Origin: Microbacterium sp. BH-3-3-3
GTDB lineage: Bacteria > Actinomycetota > Actinomycetes > Actinomycetales > Microbacteriaceae
Reading direction: 5' to 3'
DNA: 64,000 nucleotides
NCBI RefSeq assembly: GCF_007679045.1
Contig: NZ_VEFS01000001.1
Location: 615,520 to 679,519 of the forward strand
Shown: piece by piece, positions 1-8,560 of the stretch
Numbering within the stretch: position 1 is the stretch's first letter
How the letters are laid out: each line of letters opens with the position of its first letter
Made by a program: the position numbers and the translations under genes
The notes under the pieces: model-generated
What the model saw: only the letters and a program-made list of their open reading frames with translations
Told to the model about the DNA's origin: nothing
Databases searched by the model: none

Positions 1-395
1 CCGCGATGCGCCTCATGCACCTCGGCCTCGCCGTGCACGTCGTCGGTGAGACGACCGCCCCCGCGATCCGCGCCGGCGACGTGCTCCTCACCGCGAGCGG
101 CTCGGGGACGACGACCGGCATCGTCCGCGCCGTCGAGACGGCCACCGAGGTCGGCGCCCGCGTCGTGGCGATCACCACCGCGCCCGACTCGCCCCTCGGA
201 CGGGCGGCGGACGCCCTCGTCGTGGTGCCCGCCGCGACGAAGCTCGATCGCTCGGGCACGGCATCCACCCAATACGCCGGCGGCCTGTTCGAGCAGGCCG
301 TCGTTCTCATCGGCGACGCGATCTTCGACGCGCTCTGGCAGCGCTCGGGCCTCTCGGCCGACGACTTGTGGCCCCGCCACGCGAATCTCGAATGA
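1..395 (+). CDS. hxlB: 6-phospho-3-hexuloisomerase, 3' part
   Basis: This is the C-terminal part of a SIS-domain sugar isomerase; the reading frame is open at the left window edge, so the start lies outside. HxlB converts D-arabino-3-hexulose 6-phosphate to fructose 6-phosphate, the second step of the ribulose monophosphate pathway. Visible SIS features are the phosphosugar-binding stretch GDVLLTASGSG, followed by EVGARVVAITT and, near the end, STQYAGGLFEQAVVLIGDAI. The family is usually about 180-200 residues, so about a third is missing. Its stop codon overlaps an in-frame ATG of hxlA (ATGA at 392-395), so the two genes are probably translationally coupled. Isomerase identity rests on the SIS fold plus the hxlA neighbour. 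Confidence 0.88.
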   Translation, partial: AMRLMHLGLAVHVVGETTAPAIRAGDVLLTASGSGTTTGIVRAVETATEVGARVVAITTAPDSPLGRAADALVVVPAATKLDRSGTASTQYAGGLFEQAVVLIGDAIFDALWQRSGLSADDLWPRHANLE

Positions 396-424
396 CCCTC
401 CACCCCGACAGTCAGGACCCCCGA

Positions 425-1048
425 ATGAAGCTGCAGTTCGCCATGGACACCCTCACCACCGAGGCCGCCCTCGACCTCGCCGCCGCCGCGGCCCCGCACG
501 TCGACATCCTCGAGCTCGGCACCCCGCTCATCAAGAGCGAGGGCCTCTCGGCCATCACCGCCATCAAGAAGGCCCACCCCGACAAGATCGTCTTCGCCGA
601 TCTGAAGACGATGGATGCCGGCGAGCTCGAGGCCGACATCGCCTTCGGCGCCGGAGCCGACCTCGTGACGGTGCTCGGCAGCGCCGGAGACAGCACGATC
701 GTCGGAGCCGTCACCGCCGCCAAGAAGCACGGCAAGGGCGTCGTCGTCGACCTCATCGGGGTCGCCGACAAGCCGGCCCGTGCCAAGGAGGTCATCGCCC
801 TCGGCGCCGAGTTCGTCGAGATGCACGCCGGCCTTGACGAGCAGGCCGAAGAGGGCTTCACCTTCGCCACGCTGCTGCGTGACGGAGAAGCCTCGGGCGT
901 GCCGTTCTCGGTCGCCGGAGGTGTCAACGCATCGAGCATCGCCGACGTGCAGAAGGCGGGCGCCCAGGTCGCCGTCGCCGGCAGCGCCATCTACAGCGCC
1001 CCCGATGTGGGCGCCGCCGCCGCCGAGCTGCGCGCCGCGATCATCTGA
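425..1048 (+). CDS. hxlA: 3-hexulose-6-phosphate synthase
   Basis: HxlA condenses formaldehyde with ribulose 5-phosphate to D-arabino-3-hexulose 6-phosphate; in organisms that are not methylotrophs the pair can also run in reverse to supply pentose phosphates or remove formaldehyde. The 207-residue protein is a complete orotidine-decarboxylase-type barrel of normal family length. It begins MKLQFAMDTL, as family members do, and carries the FADLKTMDAG motif near residues 57-66 that holds the metal and phosphate ligands. I chose ATG 425 because the family N-terminus starts there; ATG 392, overlapping the hxlB stop, would add 11 residues. The gene ends in a strong terminator shared with the convergent neighbour. 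Confidence 0.93.
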   Translation: MKLQFAMDTLTTEAALDLAAAAAPHVDILELGTPLIKSEGLSAITAIKKAHPDKIVFADLKTMDAGELEADIAFGAGADLVTVLGSAGDSTIVGAVTAAKKHGKGVVVDLIGVADKPARAKEVIALGAEFVEMHAGLDEQAEEGFTFATLLRDGEASGVPFSVAGGVNASSIADVQKAGAQVAVAGSAIYSAPDVGAAAAELRAAII

Positions 1049-1071
1049 GCGCCGACCGCATCCCGAGAACG

Positions 1072-1107
1072 ACGAAGGGCCGGACGATCACTCGTCCGGC
1101 CCTTCGT
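1072..1107. terminator. bidirectional terminator, 16-bp perfect stem
   Basis: A perfect 16-bp inverted repeat (1072-1087 and 1092-1107) with a 4-nt loop TCAC lies between the convergent hxlA and the acidic protein gene. There is no long T tract, but position and stem strength fit a terminator serving both strands. Confidence 0.8.
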
Positions 1108-1118
1108 GGTGTCGAGGG

Positions 1119-1601
1119 TCAGTCCTCGTCTTCGTCGTCTTCGTCGTCGTCGCCGACGATCTCGATGTCTTCGACCTCGAGCTCGGGCGTCAGCTGCACG
1201 TGCACGAGAGCGTCGGGGAACGAGGTCTGACCGGCGAAGACCACGATGATGGCGTCGGCGAACACGCCCACGCCGATCGCCTCGAGGTCGGTGCGCAGGT
1301 CGACGTCGGCATCGAGCTCGTCGTCGTCGAGGGCGTCTTCGATGTCGCTCGCGACCTCTTCGACGATCGCGCGCCAGCGCTCTTCGCCGACCGAGAGCAC
1401 GTCCTTGAGGTTGCTCATGATCGCGTCGAGGTCGGGGGCGTCTTCTTCGTCGATCTCGGGGTCGAGGTCGACCTCCACCTCGACGCCGGCGGCGTCCAGG
1501 TGTCCCGACCCGATGACGCTGTCTTCGTCGATCTGGGCGTCGTCGAGCAGGCCGCTCTCGGTGACGCGGCGGAGGAGGTCGTTCAGCACGGACTCAGTCA
1601 T
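1119..1601 (-). CDS. conserved acidic protein of unknown function
   Basis: A 160-residue, very acidic protein that I cannot assign to a named function. Asp and Glu dominate (for example VEVEVDLDPEIDEEDAPDLD), and the C-terminus ends in an acidic run after EDIEIVGDD. There is no signal peptide, membrane segment or cysteine motif. A central amphipathic stretch (LDAIMSNLKDVLSVGEERWRAIVEE) is followed by alternating hydrophobic strands, so a folded alpha/beta domain is plausible. Codon use matches the neighbours and no other frame is better. It lies downstream of folD in the same direction (90-nt gap) and could be the last gene of the glyA-folD unit. It was kept as real because of its codon bias and the terminator just after it. 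Confidence 0.72.
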   Translation of the reverse strand: MTESVLNDLLRRVTESGLLDDAQIDEDSVIGSGHLDAAGVEVEVDLDPEIDEEDAPDLDAIMSNLKDVLSVGEERWRAIVEEVASDIEDALDDDELDADVDLRTDLEAIGVGVFADAIIVVFAGQTSFPDALVHVQLTPELEVEDIEIVGDDDEDDEDED

Positions 1602-1691
1602 GCATCAACGATCCCACGTCCGGCTCCCTGTGGGGAACACCTTGCGCGCGCCGCGAAGGCTGTTCAGCCCGTGCTTGCGCGCGGTTCACCC

Positions 1692-2576
1692 TCAGGCGGA
1701 TGCCGCCCGCTCGGCCGCCTCGACGACGTTGGTCATCAGCAGGGCCACGGTCATCGGTCCGACCCCGCCGGGGTTGGGCGAGACGAAGCCCGCGACCTCG
1801 GCCACGTCGGGGTGCACGTCGCCGTACACGCGCGACTTTCCGGTCTCGGGGTCGGTCTCGCGCGTGACGCCCACATCGAGCACCGCGGCGCCCGGCTTGA
1901 CGTCGGCGGCCCGCACGATGTGCTTCACTCCCGCGGCGGCGACGATGACGTCGGCCTCGCGCAGGTGCTTCGCCAGGTCGGCGGTGCCAGTGTGGGTGAG
2001 GGTCACGGTGGCGTTGATCTCGCGGCGGGTCAGCAGCAGCCCGATCGAGCGGCCGATCGTGACGCCGCGGCCGACGACGACGACCTCTTTGCCCTTCAGG
2101 TCGTAGTCGTTGCGCAGCAGCAGCTCGATGACGCCGCGCGGGGTGCACGGCAACGGCGTGTGGATCGGGGCGTTGACGTTGAGCACGAGACGCCCGAGGT
2201 TCGTGGGGTGCAGGCCGTCGGCATCCTTCGCCGGATCGATCCGCTCGAGCACGCGATCGGTGTCGATGTGCTTCGGCAGCGGCAGCTGCACGATGTAGCC
2301 GTGGCATTCGGGGTCGGCGTTGAGGCGGTCGATGACGGCCTCCACCTCTTGCTGCGTGGCCTCGGCGGGCAGCTCGACCTGGATCGAGTTCATGCCGATC
2401 GCCTCGGACTGCTTGTGCTTCATGCCGACGTACAGCTGCGAGGCGGGATCGGCGCCCACGAGCACCGTCGCGATACCCGGGACCACGCCCTTCGCGCGCA
2501 GGGCCGCGACGCGCTCGGTGAGCTCCGCTTTGATCGCCGCCGACGCGGCCTTACCGTCGAGAATCGTCGCCGTCAT
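1692..2576 (-). CDS. folD: bifunctional methylenetetrahydrofolate dehydrogenase / methenyltetrahydrofolate cyclohydrolase
   Basis: FolD interconverts 5,10-methylene-, methenyl- and 10-formyl-tetrahydrofolate with NADP, supplying formyl groups to PurN and PurH, both encoded elsewhere in this window. The 294-residue length is normal. Visible signatures are YVGMKHKQ with the catalytic lysine near residue 53, [22 protein letters not shown], the dinucleotide loop [13 protein letters not shown], and the C-terminal [15 protein letters not shown] 2576 gives the usual [11 protein letters not shown] start, with an AGGAAGAGG-like Shine-Dalgarno upstream. It lies 98 nt downstream of glyA in the same direction and is probably co-transcribed under the ZTP riboswitch. 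Confidence 0.96.
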   Translation of the reverse strand: MTATILDGKAASAAIKAELTERVAALRAKGVVPGIATVLVGADPASQLYVGMKHKQSEAIGMNSIQVELPAEATQQEVEAVIDRLNADPECHGYIVQLPLPKHIDTDRVLERIDPAKDADGLHPTNLGRLVLNVNAPIHTPLPCTPRGVIELLLRNDYDLKGKEVVVVGRGVTIGRSIGLLLTRREINATVTLTHTGTADLAKHLREADVIVAAAGVKHIVRAADVKPGAAVLDVGVTRETDPETGKSRVYGDVHPDVAEVAGFVSPNPGGVGPMTVALLMTNVVEAAERAASA

Positions 2577-2674
2577 GGCGTCCCTCTTCCTGGGTGTCGA
2601 TGGGGGCGGCCCGCCGTGTGCGCGACCGCCCGCCGAGACGGGGCCGCCGCAGCAGCCCCGCCCCGGCCCGGGGC

Positions 2675-3949
2675 TCACTGGTGCAGGTCGGGGTACAGCG
2701 GGAAGGCGTCGGCGAGGGTCGCGACGCGTGCGCGCAGGGCCTCGACGTCGGCGCCGGGGATCAGCGCGAGCGCGATGATGTCGGCCACCTCGGTGAACTC
2801 GGCGTCGCCGAAACCGCGGGTCGCGAGCGCCGGGGTGCCGATGCGCAGGCCCGAGGTCACCATCGGCGGACGCGGGTCGTTCGGCACCGCGTTGCGGTTG
2901 ACCGTGATGTGGATGTCGTGCAGCAGGTCTTCGGCCTGCTTGCCGTCGATCTCCGCCTCGCGCAGGTCGACGAGCACGAGGTGCACGTCGGTGCCGCCCG
3001 AGCGCACGGCGATGCCGGCGTTCTTCACGTCGTCCTGGGTGAGGCGGTCGGCGAGGATCGACGCGCCCCGCAGGGTGCGCTCCTGGCGTTCTTTGAACTC
3101 CGGCGTCATCGCGAGCTTGAACGCCGTGGCCTTCGCGGCGATGACGTGCATGAGCGGGCCGCCCTGCTGGCCGGGGAAGACCGCGGTGTTGATCTTCTTG
3201 GCCAGGTCGGCGTCGTTGGTGAGGATGAGGCCCGAGCGCGGGCCACCGATCGTCTTGTGCACGGTCGTCGACACGACGTGCGCGTGCGGGATCGGCGAGG
3301 GGTGCACGCCCGCGGCGACGAGACCGGCGAAGTGCGCCATGTCGACCCACAGCAGGGCGCCCACCTCGTCGGCGATCGCGCGGAACGCCTCGAAGTCGAG
3401 CTGGCGGGGGTAGGCCGACCAGCCGGCGATGATGACCTTCGGCTTGTGCTCGAGGGCGAGGCGGCGCACCTCGTCCATGTCGATGACGCTGGTCTCGGGG
3501 TCGACGCCGTAGGCGACGATGTCGTACAGGCGGCCCGAGAAGTTGATCTTCATGCCGTGGGTCAGGTGACCGCCCTGGTCGAGGGCGAGGCCCAGCAGCG
3601 TGTCGCCGGGGCGGGCGATCGCGTGCAGCACCGCGGCGTTGGCCGAGGCGCCCGAGTGGGGCTGGACGTTGGCGAACTCGGCGCCGAACAGCTGCTTGGC
3701 GCGCTCGATGGCCAGCGACTCGGCGACGTCGACCTCTTCGCAGCCGCCGTAGTAACGACGACCGGGGTAGCCCTCGGCGTACTTGTTCGTCAGCACCGAG
3801 CCCTGCGACTGCAGCACCGAGACGGGAACGAAGTTCTCCGACGCGATCATCTCGAGGAATCCGCGCTGGCGGTTCAGCTCGCGCTCGAGGACCTCGGCGA
3901 TCTCGGGGTCGACCTCCGAGAGAGGGGCGTTGAAGTACGGATCGGTCAT
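2675..3949 (-). CDS. glyA: serine hydroxymethyltransferase
   Basis: GlyA is a cytosolic PLP enzyme that transfers the serine hydroxymethyl group to tetrahydrofolate, giving glycine and methylene-THF, the substrate of FolD downstream. The 424-residue protein is full length. It shows the N-terminal [13 protein letters not shown], the [15 protein letters not shown] loop, [21 protein letters not shown], and the PLP-lysine motif [14 protein letters not shown] with the Schiff-base lysine near residue 232. ATG 3949 is preceded by a good AAGGAG Shine-Dalgarno (about 3955-3960). The 5' leader holds a ZTP riboswitch and a strong hairpin, so expression is likely induced when ZMP/ZTP accumulates, that is, when 10-formyl-THF is short. 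Confidence 0.97.
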   Translation of the reverse strand: MTDPYFNAPLSEVDPEIAEVLERELNRQRGFLEMIASENFVPVSVLQSQGSVLTNKYAEGYPGRRYYGGCEEVDVAESLAIERAKQLFGAEFANVQPHSGASANAAVLHAIARPGDTLLGLALDQGGHLTHGMKINFSGRLYDIVAYGVDPETSVIDMDEVRRLALEHKPKVIIAGWSAYPRQLDFEAFRAIADEVGALLWVDMAHFAGLVAAGVHPSPIPHAHVVSTTVHKTIGGPRSGLILTNDADLAKKINTAVFPGQQGGPLMHVIAAKATAFKLAMTPEFKERQERTLRGASILADRLTQDDVKNAGIAVRSGGTDVHLVLVDLREAEIDGKQAEDLLHDIHITVNRNAVPNDPRPPMVTSGLRIGTPALATRGFGDAEFTEVADIIALALIPGADVEALRARVATLADAFPLYPDLHQ

Positions 3950-3977
3950 GCGATCTCCTTGACGATGGTTCCGGATG

Positions 3978-4000
3978 CCGCGGACTCGGCGAGTCCGCGG
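3978..4000 (-). promoter_or_regulatory. expression-platform hairpin of the glyA leader
   Basis: A perfect 10-bp stem (CCGCGGACTC paired with GAGTCCGCGG) around a 3-nt loop GCC lies directly 3' of the ZTP aptamer and about 28 nt upstream of the glyA start. No U tract follows. It may be a GC-rich terminator or a structure that sequesters the ribosome-binding region, switched by the aptamer. Confidence 0.6.
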
Positions 4001-4008
4001 AGATACCG

Positions 4009-4088
4009 CATCGACCCAGGCGTGCGGTCGAATACCGTCAAGCGGTCGCTCCCCGGTGGTGTCCCACCTCAACGCCAGTCGCGACGGT
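4009..4088 (-). ncRNA. ZTP (pfl) riboswitch aptamer
   Basis: Read on the minus strand, the glyA leader contains the two conserved halves of the ZTP/pfl aptamer: GACTGGCG (4080-4073), followed by GTGGGACACCACCGGGGAGCG, and downstream CCGCACGCCTGGGT (ending near 4012). These match the family's conserved P1/P2 and CGCCUGGG pseudoknot elements. The class senses ZMP and ZTP, purine-synthesis intermediates that build up when 10-formyl-THF is limiting, and controls glyA, folD and purine genes. The gene context here, glyA-folD, is exactly as expected. The outer limits are approximate. Confidence 0.9.
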
Positions 4089-4091
4089 GCC

Positions 4092-4097
4092 ACTGTA
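4092..4097 (-). promoter_or_regulatory. candidate -10 element of the glyA leader
   Basis: TACAGT on the minus strand lies about 7 nt before the 5' edge of the ZTP aptamer, which would start the transcript right at the riboswitch. No clear -35 is visible. Confidence 0.45.
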
Positions 4098-4164
4098 GCG
4101 CGTATCACGCGCGCGTCCTCGCGCGTCGCGGCATCCACCGTTCCTCCACAGGTTCCGCCCGATG

Positions 4165-4870
4165 CTGGGGTGGCTGAGCTCATCGGGAACACCGGGAGGG
4201 GTACGGTCCGGAGCAGAGGTGGCTGAGCCTGTCGAAGCCACCGGGGCCACCTAGGTGCTGTCCGGAGCAGAGGTGGCTGAGCCTGTCGAAGCCACCGGGG
4301 CCACCGCGGGTCCCGGACCCTTCGACAAGCTCAGGGACCTGCGTAACGCCAGGTGGCTGAGCCCGTCGAAGCCACCGGGCATCCACGGGTCCCGGGCCTT
4401 TCGACAAGCTCAGGGACCTGCGTAACGCCAGGTGGCTGAGCCTGTCGACGCCACCGGGCATCCACGGGTCCCGGGCCTTTCGACAAGCTCAGGGACCTGC
4501 GTAACGCCAGGTGGCTGAGCCTGTCGAAGCCAGCGGGCCACCGCGGGTCCCGGACCCTTCGACAAGCTCAGGGACCCGCGCTGCGCGAGGGACCTGCGGG
4601 TACCGGGCCCTTCGACAAGCTCAGGGACCTGGGCTGCGCGAGGTGGCTGAGCCCGTCGAAGCCACCGGGGCATCCGCGGGTCCCGGACCCTTCGACAAGC
4701 TCAGGGACCTGTGCCTCGCGAGGTGGCTGAGCCTGTCGAAGCCACCGGGCCTCCGCGGGTCCCGGACCCTTCGACAAGCTCAGGGACCTGCGTAACGCCA
4801 GGTGGCTGAGCCTGTCGAAGCCACCGGGCCTCCGCGGGTCCCGGGCCCTTCGACAAGCTCAGGGACTTCG
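4165..4870. repeat. palindromic repeat array R1 (alternating A and B hairpins)
   Basis: About 700 bp without a credible gene. It consists of about 16 palindromic units alternating between two hairpins at a period near 80 bp. Type A reads GGTGGCT, an 11-nt loop, AGCCACC. Type B reads (GG)TCCCT, an 11-nt loop, AGGGA(CC), and is inverted relative to A. The loop is nearly constant (GAGCCTGTCGA or its reverse complement with one A/G change). Linkers such as CTGCGTAACGCC and CCGCGGGTCCCGG recur. All open frames here ([20 protein letters not shown] and similar) are translations of the repeat. The array separates the divergent glyA leader and yrdB. Confidence 0.93.
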
Positions 4871-4929
4871 GCCGCGCCGCGAACGGCTCGACGGTGAGCG
4901 ATCCCGGATGCCGTGCCCCGGCGCCCGCG

Positions 4930-4935
4930 TAAAAT
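4930..4935 (+). promoter_or_regulatory. -10 element, leaderless start of the YrdB gene
   Basis: TAAAAT is an almost ideal -10 hexamer followed by exactly 6 nt and then the GTG start at 4942. There is no Shine-Dalgarno, so a leaderless transcript beginning at the start codon is likely. Confidence 0.65.
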
Positions 4936-4941
4936 GCTGGG

Positions 4942-5328
4942 GTGACCGACACTCCGAACGTCCGCGCGCAGGCGCCTCTCGCTCCCGGCATGCGCCCGCG
5001 CCCGTCGGGGGTCGAGATCGGCAGCGTCATCTGCGGCCTCTTCGCCTTCATCACGCTCGCCATCTGGGGCTTCACCGCGTGGCCCTTCCCCTGGAGCATC
5101 GTCGCCGGCATCGGCGCCCCCGTCCTGGCGATCGCCGTGTGGGCGCTGTTCGTCTCACCGCGCGCCGTGCTGGCGGTGCACCCCTTCGTCCGCGCGATCG
5201 TCGAGCTCTTCGTCTACGCCGCCGCCACCGTGGCGTGGTGGAGCATGGGCCAGGCCCTCATCGGCCTCGTGTTCGCGATCGTCGCCGTCACGTTCGGCGC
5301 TCTGAACGGCAGACGGCGCCTGGCGTGA
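4942..5328 (+). CDS. YrdB family (DUF2568) membrane protein
   Basis: A 128-residue integral membrane protein with four predicted hydrophobic segments (near residues 27-47, 50-70, 82-102 and 104-122), matching the small YrdB/DUF2568 family of unknown function. Typical features are LFVSPRAVLAVHPFVRAIVELFVYAAA in the middle and a short basic C-terminus (GRRRLA). The start is GTG 4942, supported by the TAAAAT -10 element 6 nt upstream. Its stop overlaps the GTG start of the next gene (GTGA at 5325-5328), so the two are translationally coupled, although their functions are not obviously linked. Confidence 0.85.
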   Translation: MTDTPNVRAQAPLAPGMRPRPSGVEIGSVICGLFAFITLAIWGFTAWPFPWSIVAGIGAPVLAIAVWALFVSPRAVLAVHPFVRAIVELFVYAAATVAWWSMGQALIGLVFAIVAVTFGALNGRRRLA

Positions 5329-6731
5329 TCGCCGACGAGACGGCCGACGACTCGCCGTCTCCGCGCGCGCCCGACCGGGCCCTCGCGTTGCTGCGCGCCG
5401 AGCTGGGTGCGCGCGTCGACACCTCTCCCGCGTCGCTCGACGCGGCCCGGGCCGACAAGTCGGGCCATGCGGCCGAGGGGCTCCCCCTGGCCGTGGTGCA
5501 CGCGGCATCCGTCTCCGACGTGCAGGCGGTGATGCGCATCGCCACCGCCACGCGCACCCCCGTCGTGCCGCGCGGCGCGGGCACCGGCCTCGCGGGCGGC
5601 GCGAACACCGGCGGCGGAGAGATCAGCCTCTCGGTGCGCGGCATGGATCGCGTGCTCGAGGTACGCCCCGACGACCTGCTGGCCGTGGTCGAACCCGGCA
5701 TCCTGAACGCCGACCTCAACGCGCAGCTCGAACCGCACGGCGTGTGGTGGGCACCCGATCCGGCCAGCCGCGCCATCTCCACCGTCGGCGGCAACATCGC
5801 CACCGGCGCCGGCGGCCTGCTGTGCGCGAAGTACGGCGTCGTGCGCGACGCGGTGCTCGGCGTCGACCTCGTGCTCGCCGACGGGCGGCTCCTGCACCTC
5901 GGTCATCGCAGCGTGAAGGGCGTCACGGGTCTCGATCTCACCTCGCTCGTCATCGGGTCGGAGGGCACGCTCGGTGTCGTCGTCGGCGCGACGCTCAAGC
6001 TCCGTCGCCTCGTCGAGGGCGAGCGCGTCACCCTGACGGCCCTGTTCGAGGGTGTGCGGGCCGCCGCCGTCGCGTCGGCGGCGGTCACGGCATCCGGAAT
6101 CCAGCCCGCGATCATGGAGTTGATGGATGCCACGAGCCTCGCGGCCGTGCATCGCCTGCTGTCTCTGCCGACCCCCGTCGCCGGTGCCGCTCAGCTGACC
6201 GTGCAGACCGACGGACCCGTGGCCGTCGACGAAGCTCGCGCGGTCGCCGAGGTGCTGCGTGCCGCCGGTGGAACGGTGACCGTCGCCGCCGACGCGGCCG
6301 AGGGCGAGGCACTGCTGGCCGTGCGACGGGCGATGCATCCCGCGATGGAGACCCTCGGCACGACCCTCATCGAAGACGTGTCGGTGCCGCGCAGCGCCCT
6401 GCCCGACATGTTCGACGAGATCGCGCGCATCGAGCGCGAGTTCGGCCTCGTCATCCCCGCGGTCGCCCACGCGGGCGACGGCAACCTGCACCCCAACTTC
6501 GTGTTCGAGGGGCCCGAGGTGCCGCCGATCGTGTGGGACGCCGCCGAAGAGCTTTTCCGCGCGGCGCTGGCGCTGGGCGGCACCCTCACCGGCGAGCACG
6601 GCATCGGTGTGCTCAAACGGCGCTGGCTGGCCGACGAGCTGGGCGACGACCAGTGGACGCTGCAGCGCGACATCGCCCGGGTGTTCGACCCCCTCGGCAT
6701 CCTGAACCCGGGAAAGGTGTTCGCGCCCTGA
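5325..6731 (+). CDS. FAD-binding oxidase, GlcD/D-lactate dehydrogenase type
   Basis: A 468-residue cytosolic flavoprotein of the PCMH/VAO superfamily, related to glycolate oxidase subunit GlcD and D-2-hydroxyacid dehydrogenases. The N-terminal FAD-binding domain shows TPVVPRGAGTGLAGGAN (near residues 80-96), AVVEPGILNADLN and STVGGNIATGAGGLLCAKYG. The C-terminal FAD-oxidase domain carries VAHAGDGNLHPNF and ends LTGEHGIGVLKRRWL followed by LGILNPGKVF, both diagnostic of the family. The substrate is probably a 2-hydroxy acid such as glycolate or D-lactate but cannot be fixed from sequence. GTG 5325 overlaps the upstream stop. No GlcE or GlcF partner is adjacent, so it is likely a single-subunit enzyme. 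Confidence 0.88.
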   Translation: MIADETADDSPSPRAPDRALALLRAELGARVDTSPASLDAARADKSGHAAEGLPLAVVHAASVSDVQAVMRIATATRTPVVPRGAGTGLAGGANTGGGEISLSVRGMDRVLEVRPDDLLAVVEPGILNADLNAQLEPHGVWWAPDPASRAISTVGGNIATGAGGLLCAKYGVVRDAVLGVDLVLADGRLLHLGHRSVKGVTGLDLTSLVIGSEGTLGVVVGATLKLRRLVEGERVTLTALFEGVRAAAVASAAVTASGIQPAIMELMDATSLAAVHRLLSLPTPVAGAAQLTVQTDGPVAVDEARAVAEVLRAAGGTVTVAADAAEGEALLAVRRAMHPAMETLGTTLIEDVSVPRSALPDMFDEIARIEREFGLVIPAVAHAGDGNLHPNFVFEGPEVPPIVWDAAEELFRAALALGGTLTGEHGIGVLKRRWLADELGDDQWTLQRDIARVFDPLGILNPGKVFAP

Positions 6732-6854
6732 CGTCGTGCGCGGCCGGAACGGCCGCGTCACGCCGCGGGCGTGATCAGACCGTGATATTGCTCGGGGGTG
6801 ACGCGCAGGCCGCGGCTTTAGCATGGGAAGACTGACTTCCGGGGGGTTTGACTC

Positions 6855-8255
6855 ATGACCGACGGCGCACCTGGCACCGACGGCGCGACCTACGCTTGGG
6901 CTCCGTCCGAGCCCACGACGCGCAAGAACCGCTCCGGCCTGTGGATCGGCATCCCCGCCGGCGCGACGGCCGTGGCCCTCATCGCGGCCTCCCTCGTGCT
7001 GATCGCCCCCGGCGCCTCGGTCGCCGGTGTGCAGATCGGCGGTCTCACCGCCGGCGCCGCCGCGCAGGCGATCTCGACCCGACTGGCCGACACCGCCGTC
7101 GTCGTCGAGAGCCCCGCCGGAGAGGTCACCGTCACCGGCGCCGACCTCGGCGCGACGGTCGACGCCGCCGCCCTGGCCGACAAGGCCTTCGCCGACAACC
7201 CCATGTGGAAGCCCGCCGCGTGGTTCCCCGAGGGAGCCGGCGTCGCCGTCCAGATCGACGAGTCCGCGGCCACCGCCGCCCTGCGCGACAAGGCCCCCGG
7301 CGCGTACCGCGCGCCCGTCGACGCCACCGTCGCCTACGACGCGGGCTCGCAGGCCTACGTCGCCACCCCCGCCGAAGCGGGCGAGGGCATCGACGTCGCC
7401 ACCGTCGCCGCCGCCCTGCAGTCGGCCTTCGACTCCGGTGAAACCACCACCACGGTCGACGCGACCCTCGTGCCCGTCGAGGCCCCCGTCTCGACAGACG
7501 AGGCCGGCGCCGCCGTCGCGACCCTCAACGGCATCCTCGACTCGGCCGGCTTCTACGTCGGCGACGAGCGCACGGTGCCCGTCGACCGCGCCACCGCCGC
7601 CTCGTGGCTCACCGTCACCCCCGACGGCACGGGCGACTTCGTCATCTCGGCCGACCAGAGCGCGATCCAGACCGTCGTCGACGGCCTGACCGGCACGGTC
7701 GACCGCGGTGCCGTCAACGCCGACGTGATCGTCGACACCGGTGGAGAGGTCATCCACACCCTCACCGAGGGCCAGACCGGCCGCGCGCTCGGCGACACCG
7801 CCGGCATCGCCGCGGCCTTCGCGACGCAGCTCGCCGACGGCAACGGACGCTACGCGTTGAACGTCACCGAGACGCCGTTCGACACCACCAAGACCGAGCG
7901 CCGCATCGACGTCAACCTCAGCACGCAGACCACCACGCTCTGGCAGAACGGTCAGGTGTACCGCACCTACACGATCTCGTCGGGCGCCGGCGAGCACGCG
8001 ACGCACACCGGCAACTTCCGCATCGGCTGGAAGACCGCGATGCAGGACATGGGCTGCGTCCCCGGCTACGACTACTGCACCAAGGACGTCCCCTGGGTCG
8101 CGTACTTCAACGGTGACGAGGGTTTCCACGGCACCTACTGGCACAACAACTTCGGCACCCCGATGAGCCACGGCTGCATCAACATGACCATCCCGCAGGC
8201 CAAGGAGCTCTACGACTGGGCCTACCGCGGCACGGAGGTCTCGGTTCACTACTGA
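6855..8255 (+). CDS. L,D-transpeptidase (YkuD) with repeated peptidoglycan-binding region
   Basis: A 466-residue cell-envelope enzyme that forms 3-3 cross-links in peptidoglycan or attaches proteins to it. After a short cytosolic tail there is one membrane anchor (about residues 33-55, LWIGIPAGATAVALIAASLVLI). Then come two Ala/Asp-rich repeats of the YoaR/peptidoglycan-binding-4 type (about 60-330), and the C-terminal YkuD domain (about 350-466). The catalytic motif is HGTYWHNNFG, then SHGCINM, with His439 and Cys441 as active-site residues. It is preceded by a G-rich ribosome-binding stretch (GGGGGG about 8 nt before ATG) and followed by a strong terminator, so it is a single-gene unit. Confidence 0.92.
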   Translation: MTDGAPGTDGATYAWAPSEPTTRKNRSGLWIGIPAGATAVALIAASLVLIAPGASVAGVQIGGLTAGAAAQAISTRLADTAVVVESPAGEVTVTGADLGATVDAAALADKAFADNPMWKPAAWFPEGAGVAVQIDESAATAALRDKAPGAYRAPVDATVAYDAGSQAYVATPAEAGEGIDVATVAAALQSAFDSGETTTTVDATLVPVEAPVSTDEAGAAVATLNGILDSAGFYVGDERTVPVDRATAASWLTVTPDGTGDFVISADQSAIQTVVDGLTGTVDRGAVNADVIVDTGGEVIHTLTEGQTGRALGDTAGIAAAFATQLADGNGRYALNVTETPFDTTKTERRIDVNLSTQTTTLWQNGQVYRTYTISSGAGEHATHTGNFRIGWKTAMQDMGCVPGYDYCTKDVPWVAYFNGDEGFHGTYWHNNFGTPMSHGCINMTIPQAKELYDWAYRGTEVSVHY

Positions 8256-8270
8256 GCCCGGATCCTTCTG

Positions 8271-8302
8271 AGAGGGGTGGATGCTTCGGCATCCGCCCCT
8301 CT
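8271..8302 (+). terminator. intrinsic terminator of the L,D-transpeptidase gene
   Basis: A perfect 14-bp stem (8271-8284 with 8289-8302) and a TTCG tetraloop are followed by GTCTTTTCT. The stem contains GGATGC/GCATCC, the over-represented word of this genome. Confidence 0.92.
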
Positions 8303-8560
8303 GTCTTTTCTCCCGGCGGGACTGCGTCCTGGTGCGACAGCGTCCCGGCGTGACAGCGTGCCGGCGGGCCGGCGTCTTCGCACCCTGCGTCGCACCGCTG
8401 TGACGCAACGCAGGACTCTCGCCCGGCAACCCGCCCCGACACTTCGCGTCCGGGGCCCCGGCGGGCACAACTCCTGCTCTCTGCCCCGCCCGGGCCCTCC
8501 GGAGTGCCCGACAACCGCGGATTACAGGAGTTGTGCCGTGCCGACGCGCCGAGCCGCGGC
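8303..8560. other. intergenic spacer with a 13-bp inverted repeat
   Basis: No credible gene. Two things are visible. First, GACAGCGT(C/G)CCGGCG occurs as a rough direct repeat (about 8337-8367). Second, a perfect 13-bp inverted repeat (GGCACAACTCCTG at 8464-8476 and its complement at 8525-8537) brackets a 48-bp GC-rich segment. The inverted repeat has no obvious relation to either convergent gene. Confidence 0.6.

Noticed and set aside
780..4177. Long plus-strand frames over folD and glyA
   Set aside because: The opposite strand encodes complete, recognisable FolD and GlyA; these are shadows.
4180..5111. Several 70-140-residue frames with PVEA, LSLSKG and STSSGT repeats
   Set aside because: They are direct translations of palindromic array R1 in different frames and strands and start at arbitrary codons.
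5214..8468. A 1084-residue minus-strand frame
   Set aside because: It is antisense to the oxidase and L,D-transpeptidase, both of which carry clear family motifs.
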